Shown here piece after piece: positions 27,269 to 36,520 of a stretch of DNA of 64,000 nucleotides. The translations under genes were made by a program, and so were the position numbers. The stretch's first letter is position 1. Each line of letters opens with the position of its first letter. Below the pieces are notes generated by a model. It ran no database searches. It saw nothing but the letters and a program-made list of their open reading frames with translations, and was not told the origin of the DNA. The DNA lies in assembly GCF_003605755.1 (NCBI RefSeq), contig NZ_RAHJ01000014.1:186001-250000 (forward strand), in the 5' to 3' direction. This DNA is from Tsuneonella suprasediminis (GTDB taxonomy: Bacteria; Pseudomonadota; Alphaproteobacteria; Sphingomonadales; Sphingomonadaceae).

Positions 27269-28093
27269 TCACTTATCGCGCGACACCACGGCCGCGCGAT
27301 CGGCCAGATGGGCCACGGCCTCGACATGGATACCCGGTGCAGTGGCCAGCAACCCAAATGCGCGCGGATCGTGCTTGTTGTAATCGAGCGGATTGCCGAA
27401 CGCGTCAGTCACCGCCGCGCCCGCTTCGCGCGCGATCAGGGCAGCGGCGGCGATGTCCCATTCCCAGCCCCAGCGCAGAGTGGCCACGATGTCGGCCTCG
27501 CCTGCCGCGACCATAGCGACTCGCAATGCGATGGAGTTAGGCTTGTCCACCATCGCCAGCATCCGGTCTTCCTTCGCCAGCGAATCCGCCGGGACGCGGG
27601 ATCCGACGAATTGTTTACGTGGCGATACCGCCAGTTTTTCACCATTGCGCCAGCTTCCCTGCCCGGCCACGCCCAGCCAGCGCTCGCCGCGCGCCGGGGC
27701 ATCGAGCAGGCCAATCAGCGGGCGATGTTCGCTAATCAGCGCGATGGACACCGCCCAACCGGTACGGCCACGAATGAAATCGCGTGTCCCGTCAATAGGA
27801 TCAACCAGCCAAATCAACCCTTTACCGAGGCGTTTCGGCTCGTCAGCGGTCTCTTCGCTCAGCCAGCCAGCCGCGGGAAGCAGTGCGCCAAGTTCGCGTT
27901 TCAGGAACCGGTCCACCGCCATATCCGCCGCGCAGACCGGATTGCCGGGGCTTTTTTCCCACGTATCCACCGCGTGTCCCGCCCCCGGCCACATCGCATA
28001 TGCGATGCGCCCGGCTTCGGCGGCAATTTCGGACAGGCGTTCGCGATCGATCACACAACTGCTGTGGAACGGCCCTGCGCCCTTTTCAAGCAT
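27269..28093 (-). CDS. cysQ: 3'(2'),5'-bisphosphate nucleotidase (inositol-monophosphatase family)
   Basis: Mg-dependent phosphatase of 274 aa that recycles PAP/PAPS in sulfate assimilation, or a closely related IMPase-family enzyme. Metal-site motifs are LVDPIDGTRDFI and WEWDIAAAALIAREAGA, with SEETAD upstream. The ATG at 28093 has no clear ribosome-binding site; a GTG at 28054 would give a more usual length. It is divergent from sucC with a 64-bp gap. Assignment to CysQ rather than a generic IMPase is likely but not certain. Confidence 0.85.
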   Translation of the reverse strand: MLEKGAGPFHSSCVIDRERLSEIAAEAGRIAYAMWPGAGHAVDTWEKSPGNPVCAADMAVDRFLKRELGALLPAAGWLSEETADEPKRLGKGLIWLVDPIDGTRDFIRGRTGWAVSIALISEHRPLIGLLDAPARGERWLGVAGQGSWRNGEKLAVSPRKQFVGSRVPADSLAKEDRMLAMVDKPNSIALRVAMVAAGEADIVATLRWGWEWDIAAAALIAREAGAAVTDAFGNPLDYNKHDPRAFGLLATAPGIHVEAVAHLADRAAVVSRDK

Positions 28094-28157
28094 ACGAATC
28101 CATGCTTAGGCGCGCGAGCACATCCTCTCCCGCCCGAAACGAACGGACAGAACGCTC

Positions 28158-29357
28158 ATGAACATCCACGAATACCAGGCCAAGGAACTGCTCGCGAAGT
28201 ACGGAATCGGCATCCCCGCCGGCTATCCCGCACTGACCGTAGAGGAAGCTGTCGAGGGGGCGAAGAAGCTTCCCGGGCCGCTCTATGTCGTGAAGGCGCA
28301 GATCCACGCCGGTGGCCGCGGCAAGGGCAAGTTCAAGGAACTGGGCGCCGATGCCAAGGGCGGCGTCCGCCTCGCCAAATCGCTCGACGATGTGAAGGCC
28401 GACGCGACCGAAATGCTCGGCAACACGCTCGTCACCGTGCAGACGGGTGACGCGGGCAAGCAGGTCAACCGCCTGTATGTGACCGACGGCGTCGATATCG
28501 CCAAGGAATACTATCTCTCGCTGCTGGTCGATCGTGCATCGGGCCGCGTCGCAATGGTCGTATCGACCGAAGGCGGCATGGATATCGAAGCCGTGGCGCA
28601 CGATACGCCTGAAAAGATCACCACGATCACTATCGACCCGGCGCAGGGCTTCATGCCGCACCACGGGCGCGCGGTGGCCTTCGCGCTGAAACTGTCGGGC
28701 GACCTCAACAAGCAGGCGCAGAAGCTGGCCAAACAGCTTTACACCGCGTTCATGGAACTCGACTGCGCGATGCTGGAAATCAATCCGCTGGTCGAAACCG
28801 AAGATGGCAATCTGCTGGTGCTCGACACCAAGATGAGCTTCGATTCGAACGCGCTCTATCGCCACAAAGACGTGGAAGCGATGCGCGACGAAACCGAGGA
28901 AGACCCGTCCGAAGTCGAAGCGAGCGAATACGATCTCGCTTACATCAAGCTGGACGGTAACATCGGCTGCATGGTCAACGGCGCAGGCCTGGCCATGGCG
29001 ACGATGGACATCATCAAGCTGAACGGCGCATTCCCGGCCAACTTCCTCGACGTGGGCGGCGGCGCCACCACGGAGAAGGTGACCGCGGCATTCAAGATCA
29101 TCCTGAAAGATCCGGCGGTGGAAGGCATCCTCGTCAACATCTTCGGCGGGATCATGAAGTGCGACGTGATCGCCAACGGGATCGTTCAGGCAGCGAAAGA
29201 CGTGAACCTGTCGGTTCCGCTGGTCGTCCGTCTGGAAGGCACCAATGTCGAACAGGGCAAGGATATCCTGAACAACTCTGGCCTGCCGATCGTTTCGGCA
29301 GACGATCTGGGCGATGCTGCCAAGAAGATCGTGGCGGAAGTGAAGAAGGCCGCCTGA
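28158..29357 (+). CDS. sucC: Succinate-CoA ligase [ADP-forming] subunit beta
   Basis: TCA-cycle enzyme subunit, 399 aa, with the ATP-grasp N-terminal domain ([30 protein letters not shown]) and the C-terminal CoA-ligase domain ([22 protein letters not shown]). Unlike the common sucCD arrangement, sucD does not follow; the next genes encode a GFA protein and the electron-transfer flavoprotein. Confidence 0.97.
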   Translation: MNIHEYQAKELLAKYGIGIPAGYPALTVEEAVEGAKKLPGPLYVVKAQIHAGGRGKGKFKELGADAKGGVRLAKSLDDVKADATEMLGNTLVTVQTGDAGKQVNRLYVTDGVDIAKEYYLSLLVDRASGRVAMVVSTEGGMDIEAVAHDTPEKITTITIDPAQGFMPHHGRAVAFALKLSGDLNKQAQKLAKQLYTAFMELDCAMLEINPLVETEDGNLLVLDTKMSFDSNALYRHKDVEAMRDETEEDPSEVEASEYDLAYIKLDGNIGCMVNGAGLAMATMDIIKLNGAFPANFLDVGGGATTEKVTAAFKIILKDPAVEGILVNIFGGIMKCDVIANGIVQAAKDVNLSVPLVVRLEGTNVEQGKDILNNSGLPIVSADDLGDAAKKIVAEVKKAA

Positions 29358-29375
29358 CACGGCAAAGGAACGCAG

Positions 29376-29819
29376 ATGAGCACGACCGGACAATGCCGTT
29401 GCGGGAAGGTGAAATACGCCTTCGACGGCCCGGTCCTGCTCACTGCCGCCTGCCATTGCCGGGGGTGCCAGCTGATGACCAGTTCGGCATTCTCGCTCTC
29501 GACCCTGACTCCGCTGTCGCAGTTTCGACTGGTGGAAGGGGATACGGTGATCGGCGGCCTGCGGGCCGATATCGAACACCGGTTCTGCGATTTCTGCAAA
29601 ACCTGGCTCTATACCCCGCTGCAATCGCTGGGCGATCTGGTCAATGTCCGCACGGGAACGCTGGACCGGGTGCCCGACGCCCCGCCGTTCATCGAATGCT
29701 GGACTCAGGAAAAGCTGCCCTGGGCCAACACCGGCTCCCCCAACAGCTATGCCACGCAACCCGATCTGCCTGATTTTGGGCAGTTGCTGGAGAATTTCGC
29801 TCGCGCCAACCACAATTGA
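29376..29819 (+). CDS. GFA-family zinc protein
   Basis: 147-aa protein of the glutathione-dependent formaldehyde-activating family. Zinc-ligand pairs are visible: CRCGKV, CHCRGC and CDFC. Most family members have unknown substrates, and formaldehyde chemistry should not be assumed. It is 18 nt after sucC, so probably cotranscribed. Confidence 0.88.
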   Translation: MSTTGQCRCGKVKYAFDGPVLLTAACHCRGCQLMTSSAFSLSTLTPLSQFRLVEGDTVIGGLRADIEHRFCDFCKTWLYTPLQSLGDLVNVRTGTLDRVPDAPPFIECWTQEKLPWANTGSPNSYATQPDLPDFGQLLENFARANHN

Positions 29820-29885
29820 CGCTTACGTAAAGGTGAGATAGAGCGGGGATCAAATCCCCAGCCCTCCGAAGAAGGAAGAGATGCG

Positions 29886-30632
29886 ATGAAAATCCTCGTC
29901 CCCGTCAAACGGGTGATCGATTACAACGTGAAGCCGCGGGTGAAGGCGGATGGCACGGGGGTCGATCTGGCCAACGTGAAGATGAGCATGAACCCGTTCG
30001 ATGAAATCGCCGTGGAAGAAGCGCTGCGAATCAAGGAAGCGGGCAAGGCGGACGAAGTCGTTGCTGTTTCGGTTGGCCCGGCCAAGGCGCAGGAAACGCT
30101 GCGTACCGCGCTGGCGATGGGTGCCGACCGCGCAATTCTGGTGCAGACCGACGACGAAGTCGAACCACTGGCCGTTGCCAAGATCCTGAAAGCCATTGTC
30201 GAGACGGAAACGCCCGGTCTGGTGATTCTGGGCAAGCAGGCGATCGACGACGATTCGAACCAGACCGGTCAGATGCTGGCCGCGCTGCTCGGCCGTCCGC
30301 AGGGCACTTTCGCCAACACGGTAGAGGTCGATGGCGACAGCGTGATCGTGAAGCGCGAAATCGATGGCGGTCTGGAAACCGTGAAGCTGACGATGCCCGC
30401 AATCGTCACCACCGACCTGCGCCTGAACGAACCGCGCTATGCCTCGCTGCCGAACATCATGAAGGCGAAGAGCAAACCGCTCGATACCAAGACCCCGGCC
30501 GATTACGGCGTCGATACCGCGCCGCGGCTCAAGACGCTGAAAGTGGCCGAACCGCCGGTCCGTCAGGCTGGTGTGAAGGTCGCAGATGTCGACGAGCTGG
30601 TCGCAAAGATCAAGGCGCTCGGGATCGCCTGA
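29886..30632 (+). CDS. etfB: Electron transfer flavoprotein subunit beta
   Basis: 248-aa EtfB, which binds AMP and, with EtfA, carries electrons from acyl-CoA and other dehydrogenases to ETF-ubiquinone oxidoreductase. [18 protein letters not shown] and [16 protein letters not shown] are diagnostic. GAAGGAAGAG precedes the ATG. etfA follows after 39 nt. Confidence 0.96.
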   Translation: MKILVPVKRVIDYNVKPRVKADGTGVDLANVKMSMNPFDEIAVEEALRIKEAGKADEVVAVSVGPAKAQETLRTALAMGADRAILVQTDDEVEPLAVAKILKAIVETETPGLVILGKQAIDDDSNQTGQMLAALLGRPQGTFANTVEVDGDSVIVKREIDGGLETVKLTMPAIVTTDLRLNEPRYASLPNIMKAKSKPLDTKTPADYGVDTAPRLKTLKVAEPPVRQAGVKVADVDELVAKIKALGIA

Positions 30633-30671
30633 TCCCGCCACCGCAAGCAACCCCATTCAAGGAAGAACCCC

Positions 30672-31601
30672 ATGAAAACTCTGGTTCTGGTCGAACACGA
30701 CAACGCTTCGGTGAAGGACGCCACGCTCTCCACCGTTACTGCCGCTGCCAAGCTGGGCGAAGTTCACCTGCTCGTCGCAGGTTCGGGCTGCGCCGCTGTG
30801 GCCGATGAAGCCGCGAAAATTGCTGGCGTGGGTAAAGTCCACCTGGCCGACGACGCGGCTTACGAACATCAGCTGGCCGAAAACGTCGCGCCGCTGGTCG
30901 CCTCGCTTATGGAGTCGCACGACGCATTCCTCGCGCCTGCCACCACCACTGGCAAGAATATCGCTCCGCGCGTCGCCGCACAGCTCGACGTGATGCAGAT
31001 TTCCGACATTATCGGGATCGAAGGCGACAAGACCTTCACCCGCCCGATTTACGCCGGTAACGCCATCGCCACCGTCGAATCGAGCGATGCCAAGCTGGTT
31101 ATCACTGTGCGCGGCACCGCGTTCGACAAGGCCGCAGCCGAAGGCGGCAGCGGCACGGTCGAAGCAGTCAGCGGCCCCGGCGATGCCGGCACCAGCAGCT
31201 TCGTCGGCAGCGAAATCGCCAAGAGCGAACGCCCCGAACTGACCAGCGCGAAAGTGATCGTTTCGGGCGGTCGTGCATTGAAAGATGCCGATACGTTCAA
31301 GGAATATATCTTCCCGCTGGCAGACAAGCTGGGCGCGGGTGTCGGCGCATCACGCGCGGCGGTCGATGCGGGCTACGTCCCCAACGATTTCCAGGTCGGC
31401 CAGACCGGCAAAATCGTGGCGCCGGAAGTCTATATCGCCATCGGCATCAGCGGCGCGATCCAGCACCTTGCCGGGATGAAGGATTCCAAGACCATCATCG
31501 CGATCAACAAAGACGAAGACGCGCCGATCTTCCAGGTCGCCGACATCGGTCTGGTGGCTGACTTGTTCAAGGCAGTGCCGGAACTGACCGAAAAACTCTA
31601 G
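30672..31601 (+). CDS. etfA: Electron transfer flavoprotein subunit alpha
   Basis: 309-aa FAD-binding subunit. The C-terminal FAD motif is intact ([51 protein letters not shown]). Start at [10 protein letters not shown] with AAGGAAG upstream. A terminator hairpin lies 21 nt after its stop. Confidence 0.97.
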   Translation: MKTLVLVEHDNASVKDATLSTVTAAAKLGEVHLLVAGSGCAAVADEAAKIAGVGKVHLADDAAYEHQLAENVAPLVASLMESHDAFLAPATTTGKNIAPRVAAQLDVMQISDIIGIEGDKTFTRPIYAGNAIATVESSDAKLVITVRGTAFDKAAAEGGSGTVEAVSGPGDAGTSSFVGSEIAKSERPELTSAKVIVSGGRALKDADTFKEYIFPLADKLGAGVGASRAAVDAGYVPNDFQVGQTGKIVAPEVYIAIGISGAIQHLAGMKDSKTIIAINKDEDAPIFQVADIGLVADLFKAVPELTEKL

Positions 31602-31622
31602 TCAATCGCTGCTCTATATGTG

Positions 31623-31661
31623 AAACCCTCTGTCGGATACTGTCCGGCAGGGGGTTTTTCT
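31623..31661 (+). terminator. Terminator after etfA, overlapping the next gene's ribosome-binding site
   Basis: A 14- to 15-bp stem with two G-T wobbles (AACCCTCTGTCGGA against TCCGGCAGGGGGTT), 5-nt loop TACTG, and a T run. The descending arm carries AGGGGG, which is also the only plausible ribosome-binding site for the ATG at 31663. Confidence 0.85.
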
Positions 31662-31662
31662 T

Positions 31663-32541
31663 ATGCGTTATATTATCGGCATAGTTGCAGCGTTTGCCTG
31701 TACGGCCACCGCACCGGCCCACGCTGCCCCGGCACCGGTGGTGCTGGAGCCGTCATCGCCGTGGAATATCCGATACGATGAGGATAGCTGCCGCCTTGCC
31801 CGCATGTTTGGAGAGGGCAAGACCGAGACGGCATTCTTTGTCGAACGGTATGAGCCATCGACATCGCTGTTCATGGTCGTTGCGGGCCAACCGCTGAAAT
31901 GGGCGTCGCGCTCTGAGAAAATGGACATCGCATTTTCGCCCGCCGGACCCACGAAGGAAATTACCTATACGCTCGGCAATCTGGGGAAGCTGGAACCGGC
32001 GATCATGTCATCCGTACACCCGGATCAGAATGTCAACGGAGAGTCTGCGGTTCGTACATTCACCGATTACGACACGATCGACGAAAAGCAGTTCAGCGAT
32101 GTCGATACGTTAACATTGAACATGCTCGGCAAGCGCGATCTGGTGCTCAAACTGGGCGACATGTCCGCTCCGATGGCGTCACTGCGGAAATGCACGCGCG
32201 AATTGGTGACGCATTGGGGCATCGATGTCGAAAAGCACGATCACCTGACCCGCCGCGTGTCACCGACATCCTCACCCGGCAAATGGATCGATAGCGCCGA
32301 CTATCCCGCAATGGCCCGCTTCGCCGGCAAGCAGGGATTGGTACAATTCCGGCTCAATGTCGACGCGCAAGGGCGGGCGACTGCCTGCCATATTCAAAAA
32401 GCGACCAAGCCTGACGAATTCGCAGACACTGTGTGTCGTGCAATGATGAAAAATGCCCATTTCGAACCCGCGCTTGATGCGAATGGTCAGCCGATCGCAT
32501 CGTATTTCCGCTCCGCCGTGCGATTCAAAATGCCTCGTTGA
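31663..32541 (+). CDS. Exported protein with TonB-like C-terminal domain (paralogue 1)
   Basis: 292-aa secreted or periplasmic protein. Signal peptide at residues 1-21 (MRYIIGIVAAFACTATAPAHA), an uncharacterised region of about 35-190 that ends in LRKCTRELVTHWGIDVE, then a TonB-C-type domain (about 205-292; YPAMARFAGKQGLVQFRLNVDAQG and ACHIQKATKP). No TonB membrane anchor or Pro-rich spacer is present, so it is not a classic TonB. It is followed by a paralogue at 32661. Function unknown. Confidence 0.8.
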   Translation: MRYIIGIVAAFACTATAPAHAAPAPVVLEPSSPWNIRYDEDSCRLARMFGEGKTETAFFVERYEPSTSLFMVVAGQPLKWASRSEKMDIAFSPAGPTKEITYTLGNLGKLEPAIMSSVHPDQNVNGESAVRTFTDYDTIDEKQFSDVDTLTLNMLGKRDLVLKLGDMSAPMASLRKCTRELVTHWGIDVEKHDHLTRRVSPTSSPGKWIDSADYPAMARFAGKQGLVQFRLNVDAQGRATACHIQKATKPDEFADTVCRAMMKNAHFEPALDANGQPIASYFRSAVRFKMPR

Positions 32542-32660
32542 ATGAACAGCAGGGATCCAGATCATATCCGGGGTGACGAACGATAATGTGAATTTCGTTC
32601 CCATGTCACCGGACGATGCTCCATTTGAAAGGGGCACAACGCGCAACAGTTGGGGGCCTT

Positions 32661-33596
32661 ATGAAAATCGTGTTCGCGTCTTTGGGCAAAGGTGTAATCG
32701 CGTGTGCATTGTGTCTGGCACAATTTCACGCGTCACTGGCGAAGGAAAAGGAACCGCTGGTCCTGTCCCCTTCATCGAAGTGGAACCTTAATTATGCCGA
32801 CGATAGCTGCAAACTCGCTCGTTTTTTCGGGACCGGCGATGATAGGGTAGCTGTGATAATATCGCGGTTCGAATCGGGCAATTCATTTCACCTTGCCGTT
32901 GCGGGCAAACCGCTAACCCACTTCTCGGCCGACCATATAACAATGGCTTTCGGGCCTGACGGAGGATCGCTGAATCGCGGTTTCATGGCTGGTTCGCTCG
33001 GTACTTTTAAACCCGCTCTGTTCGGCAGTGCCGCACATCTGCTGAAACGGGACGACAACGACGAGACGGAAGACGACAACTACAATCACGAGGAACATGC
33101 GGCATATACTCTGCGAGACTTACAGGCCCCGCCAGCAGCGGATGAAGAGGCCGCTATTCAGTGGCTGGAAGTCCGCCAGAAAGCACGCGCAACGGTGCAT
33201 ATCGAACTCGGTTCAATGGGACAGCCGATGGCCGCTATGCGTAAATGCACCGATGAATTGATGACTCACTGGGGTATTGATGTGGCCGCTCATCGCCAGC
33301 TTGCCAATCTTCCCATCCCGACTAAATCGCCCGGCAAGTGGCTAACTTCGGCAGATTATCCTTCAGACCTGCAGGCCCGTGGCGCGCAAGGAATCATCCA
33401 GTTCCGGCTCAGCGTCGATGCCGATGGCAAGCCGACCCAGTGCCATATTCAGCAATCAAGCCGACCCGCAGGGTTCGACAGGGCTGTATGCAAGGCGCTG
33501 ATGAAACGCGCGCAATTCGAACCAGCCCACACACGGGACGGTAAAGCCATCGCCTCGTACTGGCGCAGTACAGTTAAATTCGTAGCGGGACGTTAG
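32661..33596 (+). CDS. Exported protein with TonB-like C-terminal domain (paralogue 2)
   Basis: 311-aa tandem paralogue of the preceding gene. Shared landmarks: signal peptide, SPSSKWNLNYADDSCKLARFFG near the N-terminus, MAAMRKCTDELMTHWGID in the middle, and a C-terminal domain with GIIQFRLSVDADGKPTQCHIQ. It carries an extra acidic insert (RDDNDETEDDNYNHEE) absent from paralogue 1. The ATG at 32661 has GGGGG just upstream; an earlier start at 32616 would add polar residues before the signal peptide. GC content is lower than in flanking metabolic genes. Confidence 0.8.
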   Translation: MKIVFASLGKGVIACALCLAQFHASLAKEKEPLVLSPSSKWNLNYADDSCKLARFFGTGDDRVAVIISRFESGNSFHLAVAGKPLTHFSADHITMAFGPDGGSLNRGFMAGSLGTFKPALFGSAAHLLKRDDNDETEDDNYNHEEHAAYTLRDLQAPPAADEEAAIQWLEVRQKARATVHIELGSMGQPMAAMRKCTDELMTHWGIDVAAHRQLANLPIPTKSPGKWLTSADYPSDLQARGAQGIIQFRLSVDADGKPTQCHIQQSSRPAGFDRAVCKALMKRAQFEPAHTRDGKAIASYWRSTVKFVAGR

Positions 33597-33615
33597 GAAT
33601 ACAACCCTAACTGCC

Positions 33616-34635
33616 TCACCAGCGGTTGTGCACCCGTTCTGCAAAACCAGTCAGCCCGCTGATATCGAGCGCGGTGCCATCGTCGAGCACCGCGCGGCCC
33701 GCGTATCGTCCGAACACCTGATGCTGATCGGACAGGATCGGGCCCAGCGCGGCCCGGCTGCTGCGATCGACGACAGGGGCGAATTCCATTTCGAACCGCC
33801 CGTCGGCACTGGTGAAGCGCCAGTTGGCCGCATCCAGCGGGCCATCGGGCAGATGGAAGGTCACTTCGCCCAATTTATGCGCCCGGCCATCGAGGAACAG
33901 CATATTCTCGCTCGCGGCGGAGGTATCACCGAAACCATGCCCGATGTTGAACCCGAACCGCCGCCCTTCGTGCAGGCCGGAGGCTGAGCCCCAATACCAG
34001 GTATTATCCCAGGTCCACACGCCCCGCCCCCAGTCGAGCACGGCAAAGGCGCTGTCGGGCGAAAATGCAATCTGCTCTCCGCCCAGCACCACCTGGCCCG
34101 TCGCGGGCATGCAGTTGATTTTCTGATTGTAATAAAATGCCTTGGGCGCATCGGCAAAAGGGGTGGCAATCACCATGCGATCATCCGCAGGCTGATCCAG
34201 CCAGACCTCTCCCGACAGCCCTTTGCCATCGGCAAATCCGGGCGCGGAAAACGTCAACCGGCGACCGCCCGGTTCGTGGTGGAAAGCGATGCTGATATCG
34301 CCTTGCTGCTGAACGATATCTCCCGCATCGGCGCTGGGCGGCAAACGCATCCGCCCGAATGGAAACGCCCGTACTGCACCGTGGCTTTCCGCTGTTCCTG
34401 CGCGCAAATCCATCCACGACAGCCCGAGAAAACCGAGATAGCCATTATCCGCGACAGTCAGCGCCAGAGCGTGATCGTCGTCTGCAATGCAGTAGTAATC
34501 CCATTCCTTGATCCGCCACCCGCTCGCCGCGATGGCGGAACGGTCGTAGCGGCGCACTTCGGATCGGGCCCAGCCGCGTTCAATCAAGCGCCCGTGGGCA
34601 TCAAGCAGATCCCCGGCTTCCATCTGATGCTGCAT
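33616..34635 (-). CDS. DUF2804 domain-containing protein
   Basis: 339-aa protein of the DUF2804 family, without signal peptide. Motifs such as KEWDYYCIADDDHALALTVADNGY, WDNTWYWGSASGLHEGRRFGFNIGHGFGD and SENMLFLDGRAHKLGEV are typical. Structure-based relatives are lipocalin-like or carotenoid-hydratase-like proteins, but function is unknown. GGGGGAG precedes the ATG. Convergent with the TonB-like pair. Confidence 0.85.
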   Translation of the reverse strand: MQHQMEAGDLLDAHGRLIERGWARSEVRRYDRSAIAASGWRIKEWDYYCIADDDHALALTVADNGYLGFLGLSWMDLRAGTAESHGAVRAFPFGRMRLPPSADAGDIVQQQGDISIAFHHEPGGRRLTFSAPGFADGKGLSGEVWLDQPADDRMVIATPFADAPKAFYYNQKINCMPATGQVVLGGEQIAFSPDSAFAVLDWGRGVWTWDNTWYWGSASGLHEGRRFGFNIGHGFGDTSAASENMLFLDGRAHKLGEVTFHLPDGPLDAANWRFTSADGRFEMEFAPVVDRSSRAALGPILSDQHQVFGRYAGRAVLDDGTALDISGLTGFAERVHNRW

Positions 34636-34694
34636 CGCTCTCCCCCGTACTCACCGTTGTTGTTGTTCTTGCTGTTCGTCCCCGCTGCTGGTGG

Positions 34695-35228
34695 CTATCC
34701 CCCTGTAGCCCGCCGGAACAACTGAACTTGCACCCCATCTGGCAGTTCGGCCAGCCGCGTTTTGGCAAACCCCAGTTTGCCCGCCAGCATCATCGACGGA
34801 TCGTTGCCCGGTTCGATCATGCAGACCACATCGCGTGGCCCGTACACTTCGTCGAACCATGTCAGCGCAGCACGCATCGCTTCGCCCGCGATCCCCTGGC
34901 CGACATATTCGGCGGATAAAATCCACCCGCATTCGGGCATATCGTCGAAATCCTCGCCCAACCCGCGCCACGAATGGAATATTCCGCAATTGCCGATCAC
35001 CTCGGCTTCCCCCCGCAAACGGACCATGAAACTGCCATACCCGTGGAGGAACCAGCTTCCCGCACCACGCTGGAAACGCAGGAAATGATCGGCCCGGCTC
35101 GACATCGGACCGAGGTAGCGGTGCGTACGCGGATCGGAGATGATGGCGAACATCTGCGGCTCGTCTTCCGCGCGCGGCCGCCAGAGTTCCAGACGCTCTG
35201 TAACGAGAAACGGTTCGGTATCGGTCAC
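34695..35228 (-). CDS. RimJ/RimL-type GNAT acetyltransferase
   Basis: 177-aa acetyltransferase with LVTERLELWRPRAEDE at the N-terminus, IGNCGIFHSWRGLG in the core and YVGQGIAGEAMRAALTWFDE as acetyl-CoA loop. Substrate unknown; this subfamily often modifies protein N-termini or small amines. It overlaps the DUF445 stop as ATGA and is the last gene of the efflux operon. Confidence 0.88.
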   Translation of the reverse strand: MTDTEPFLVTERLELWRPRAEDEPQMFAIISDPRTHRYLGPMSSRADHFLRFQRGAGSWFLHGYGSFMVRLRGEAEVIGNCGIFHSWRGLGEDFDDMPECGWILSAEYVGQGIAGEAMRAALTWFDEVYGPRDVVCMIEPGNDPSMMLAGKLGFAKTRLAELPDGVQVQLFRRATGG

Positions 35229-36520
35229 AGCAACATATCCAGGGCATGGATGGTCACCCCGACCAGCCCGCCAACGAGAGTCCCGTTCATGCGGATGAAC
35301 TGCAAGTCACGCCCCACCGCACCTTCGATCCGATCGGTCACTGTGCGGGCATCCCAGCGGCGCACGGTTTCCGACACGAGCTGCACGATTTGCCCGCCAT
35401 ACCGGGTGGCGATGCCCACTGCCGTGCGCCGGGCAAAACGGTTGATCTGCGCTTGCAGACGGGTGTCCTGCTGCAATGTCGCGCCCAGTTCGGCAATGCT
35501 TTGCCCCAGCTGCCCCGACATTGCGCCATTACCGTCGCGCGCAGCGGCAATCAGCGATGCGCGCAGCCGTTCCCACACACCCAGCCACCAGTCTGCCACA
35601 GCGGGGTTATCCAGCAGATCCCGTTTCGCCTGCTCGACTTTGGCGCGCAACTTTTCATCCTGCCGCAGATCGCTGGCGAGCGATACCAGCCCTTCGTCGA
35701 GCTTGGTCCGCAGCGGATGGGCCGGATCGACCAGAACTTCGGCCAGCAATTTATACAGCCCGTCGATCACCGAATTGGCCAGCCGTTCGTCCAGCCCGGT
35801 CCAGCGGACGATGGCGTTGGCGCGTTCGTGGATGATCTGGCGGACCATATCCTCGTTCGCTTCCAGCGTGATGCCGGTCCAGCGGATCGCGGCATCGATC
35901 AGCGGCAGATGCCGGCGATCGGCAATTGCCGCGTCGAGCATCTGGCCCAGCAGCGGAGCGACTTCGACCCGTTCGGCCAAAGCCTTCAGCCCGCCGCGCA
36001 CTTGTGTCCCGAGACGTTCGGGATCGAGCGATTCGAGGAATTCGGCCAGCAGCTCCGCCGCCCCGGCACGAATACGCGAACCACCGCTGGCGCTGTCGGA
36101 TGGTGTAGCCAGATAATCGCCCACCGCGCGCGCCAGATTCATTTCCTGCATCCGGCGGGCCACCACCGTCGGCGTCAGGAAATTGTCGCGCAGAAACTGC
36201 GCCATCGTATCCGCGATACGATCCTTGTTTTCAGGGATGATCGCGGTGTGCGGGATGGGCAGGCCCAACGGGTGGCGGAACAGCGCGGTGACAGCAAACC
36301 AGTCTGCCAGCCCGCCAACCATCGCCGCTTCGGCAAAGGCGCGCACGAAGCCCACCGCCGGGTGCACATGCAGATAGTGGCTGCTGGCGACGAAAATCGC
36401 CGCCATCACCAGCAACATGCCGGTGGCCGTGCGGCGCATAGTCCGCGCCCGGTCGATCACAGGTGCCGTGCCCCCCATGCGCCTGAAACGCACGAGGGGA
36501 GACGGGGTTTCCCCGCTCAC
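35225..36520 (-). CDS. DUF445 family membrane protein
   Basis: 431-aa protein with one or two N-terminal membrane segments (ATGMLLVMAAIFVASSHYL; AMVGGLADWFAVTALF) and a C-terminal hydrophobic segment (NGTLVGGLVGVTIHAL). Between them lies a long helical DUF445/UPF0754 domain. ADWFAVTALFRHPLGLPIPHTAIIP is the family signature. Function unknown. Its ATG overlaps the RND permease stop by 4 nt, tying it to the efflux pump transcript. Confidence 0.9.
   Translation of the reverse strand: MSGETPSPLVRFRRMGGTAPVIDRARTMRRTATGMLLVMAAIFVASSHYLHVHPAVGFVRAFAEAAMVGGLADWFAVTALFRHPLGLPIPHTAIIPENKDRIADTMAQFLRDNFLTPTVVARRMQEMNLARAVGDYLATPSDSASGGSRIRAGAAELLAEFLESLDPERLGTQVRGGLKALAERVEVAPLLGQMLDAAIADRRHLPLIDAAIRWTGITLEANEDMVRQIIHERANAIVRWTGLDERLANSVIDGLYKLLAEVLVDPAHPLRTKLDEGLVSLASDLRQDEKLRAKVEQAKRDLLDNPAVADWWLGVWERLRASLIAAARDGNGAMSGQLGQSIAELGATLQQDTRLQAQINRFARRTAVGIATRYGGQIVQLVSETVRRWDARTVTDRIEGAVGRDLQFIRMNGTLVGGLVGVTIHALDMLL

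Noticed and set aside
28086-29813. 575-codon minus-strand open frame opposite sucC and the GFA gene
   Set aside because: Antisense shadow; the sense strand encodes clear SucC and GFA motifs.
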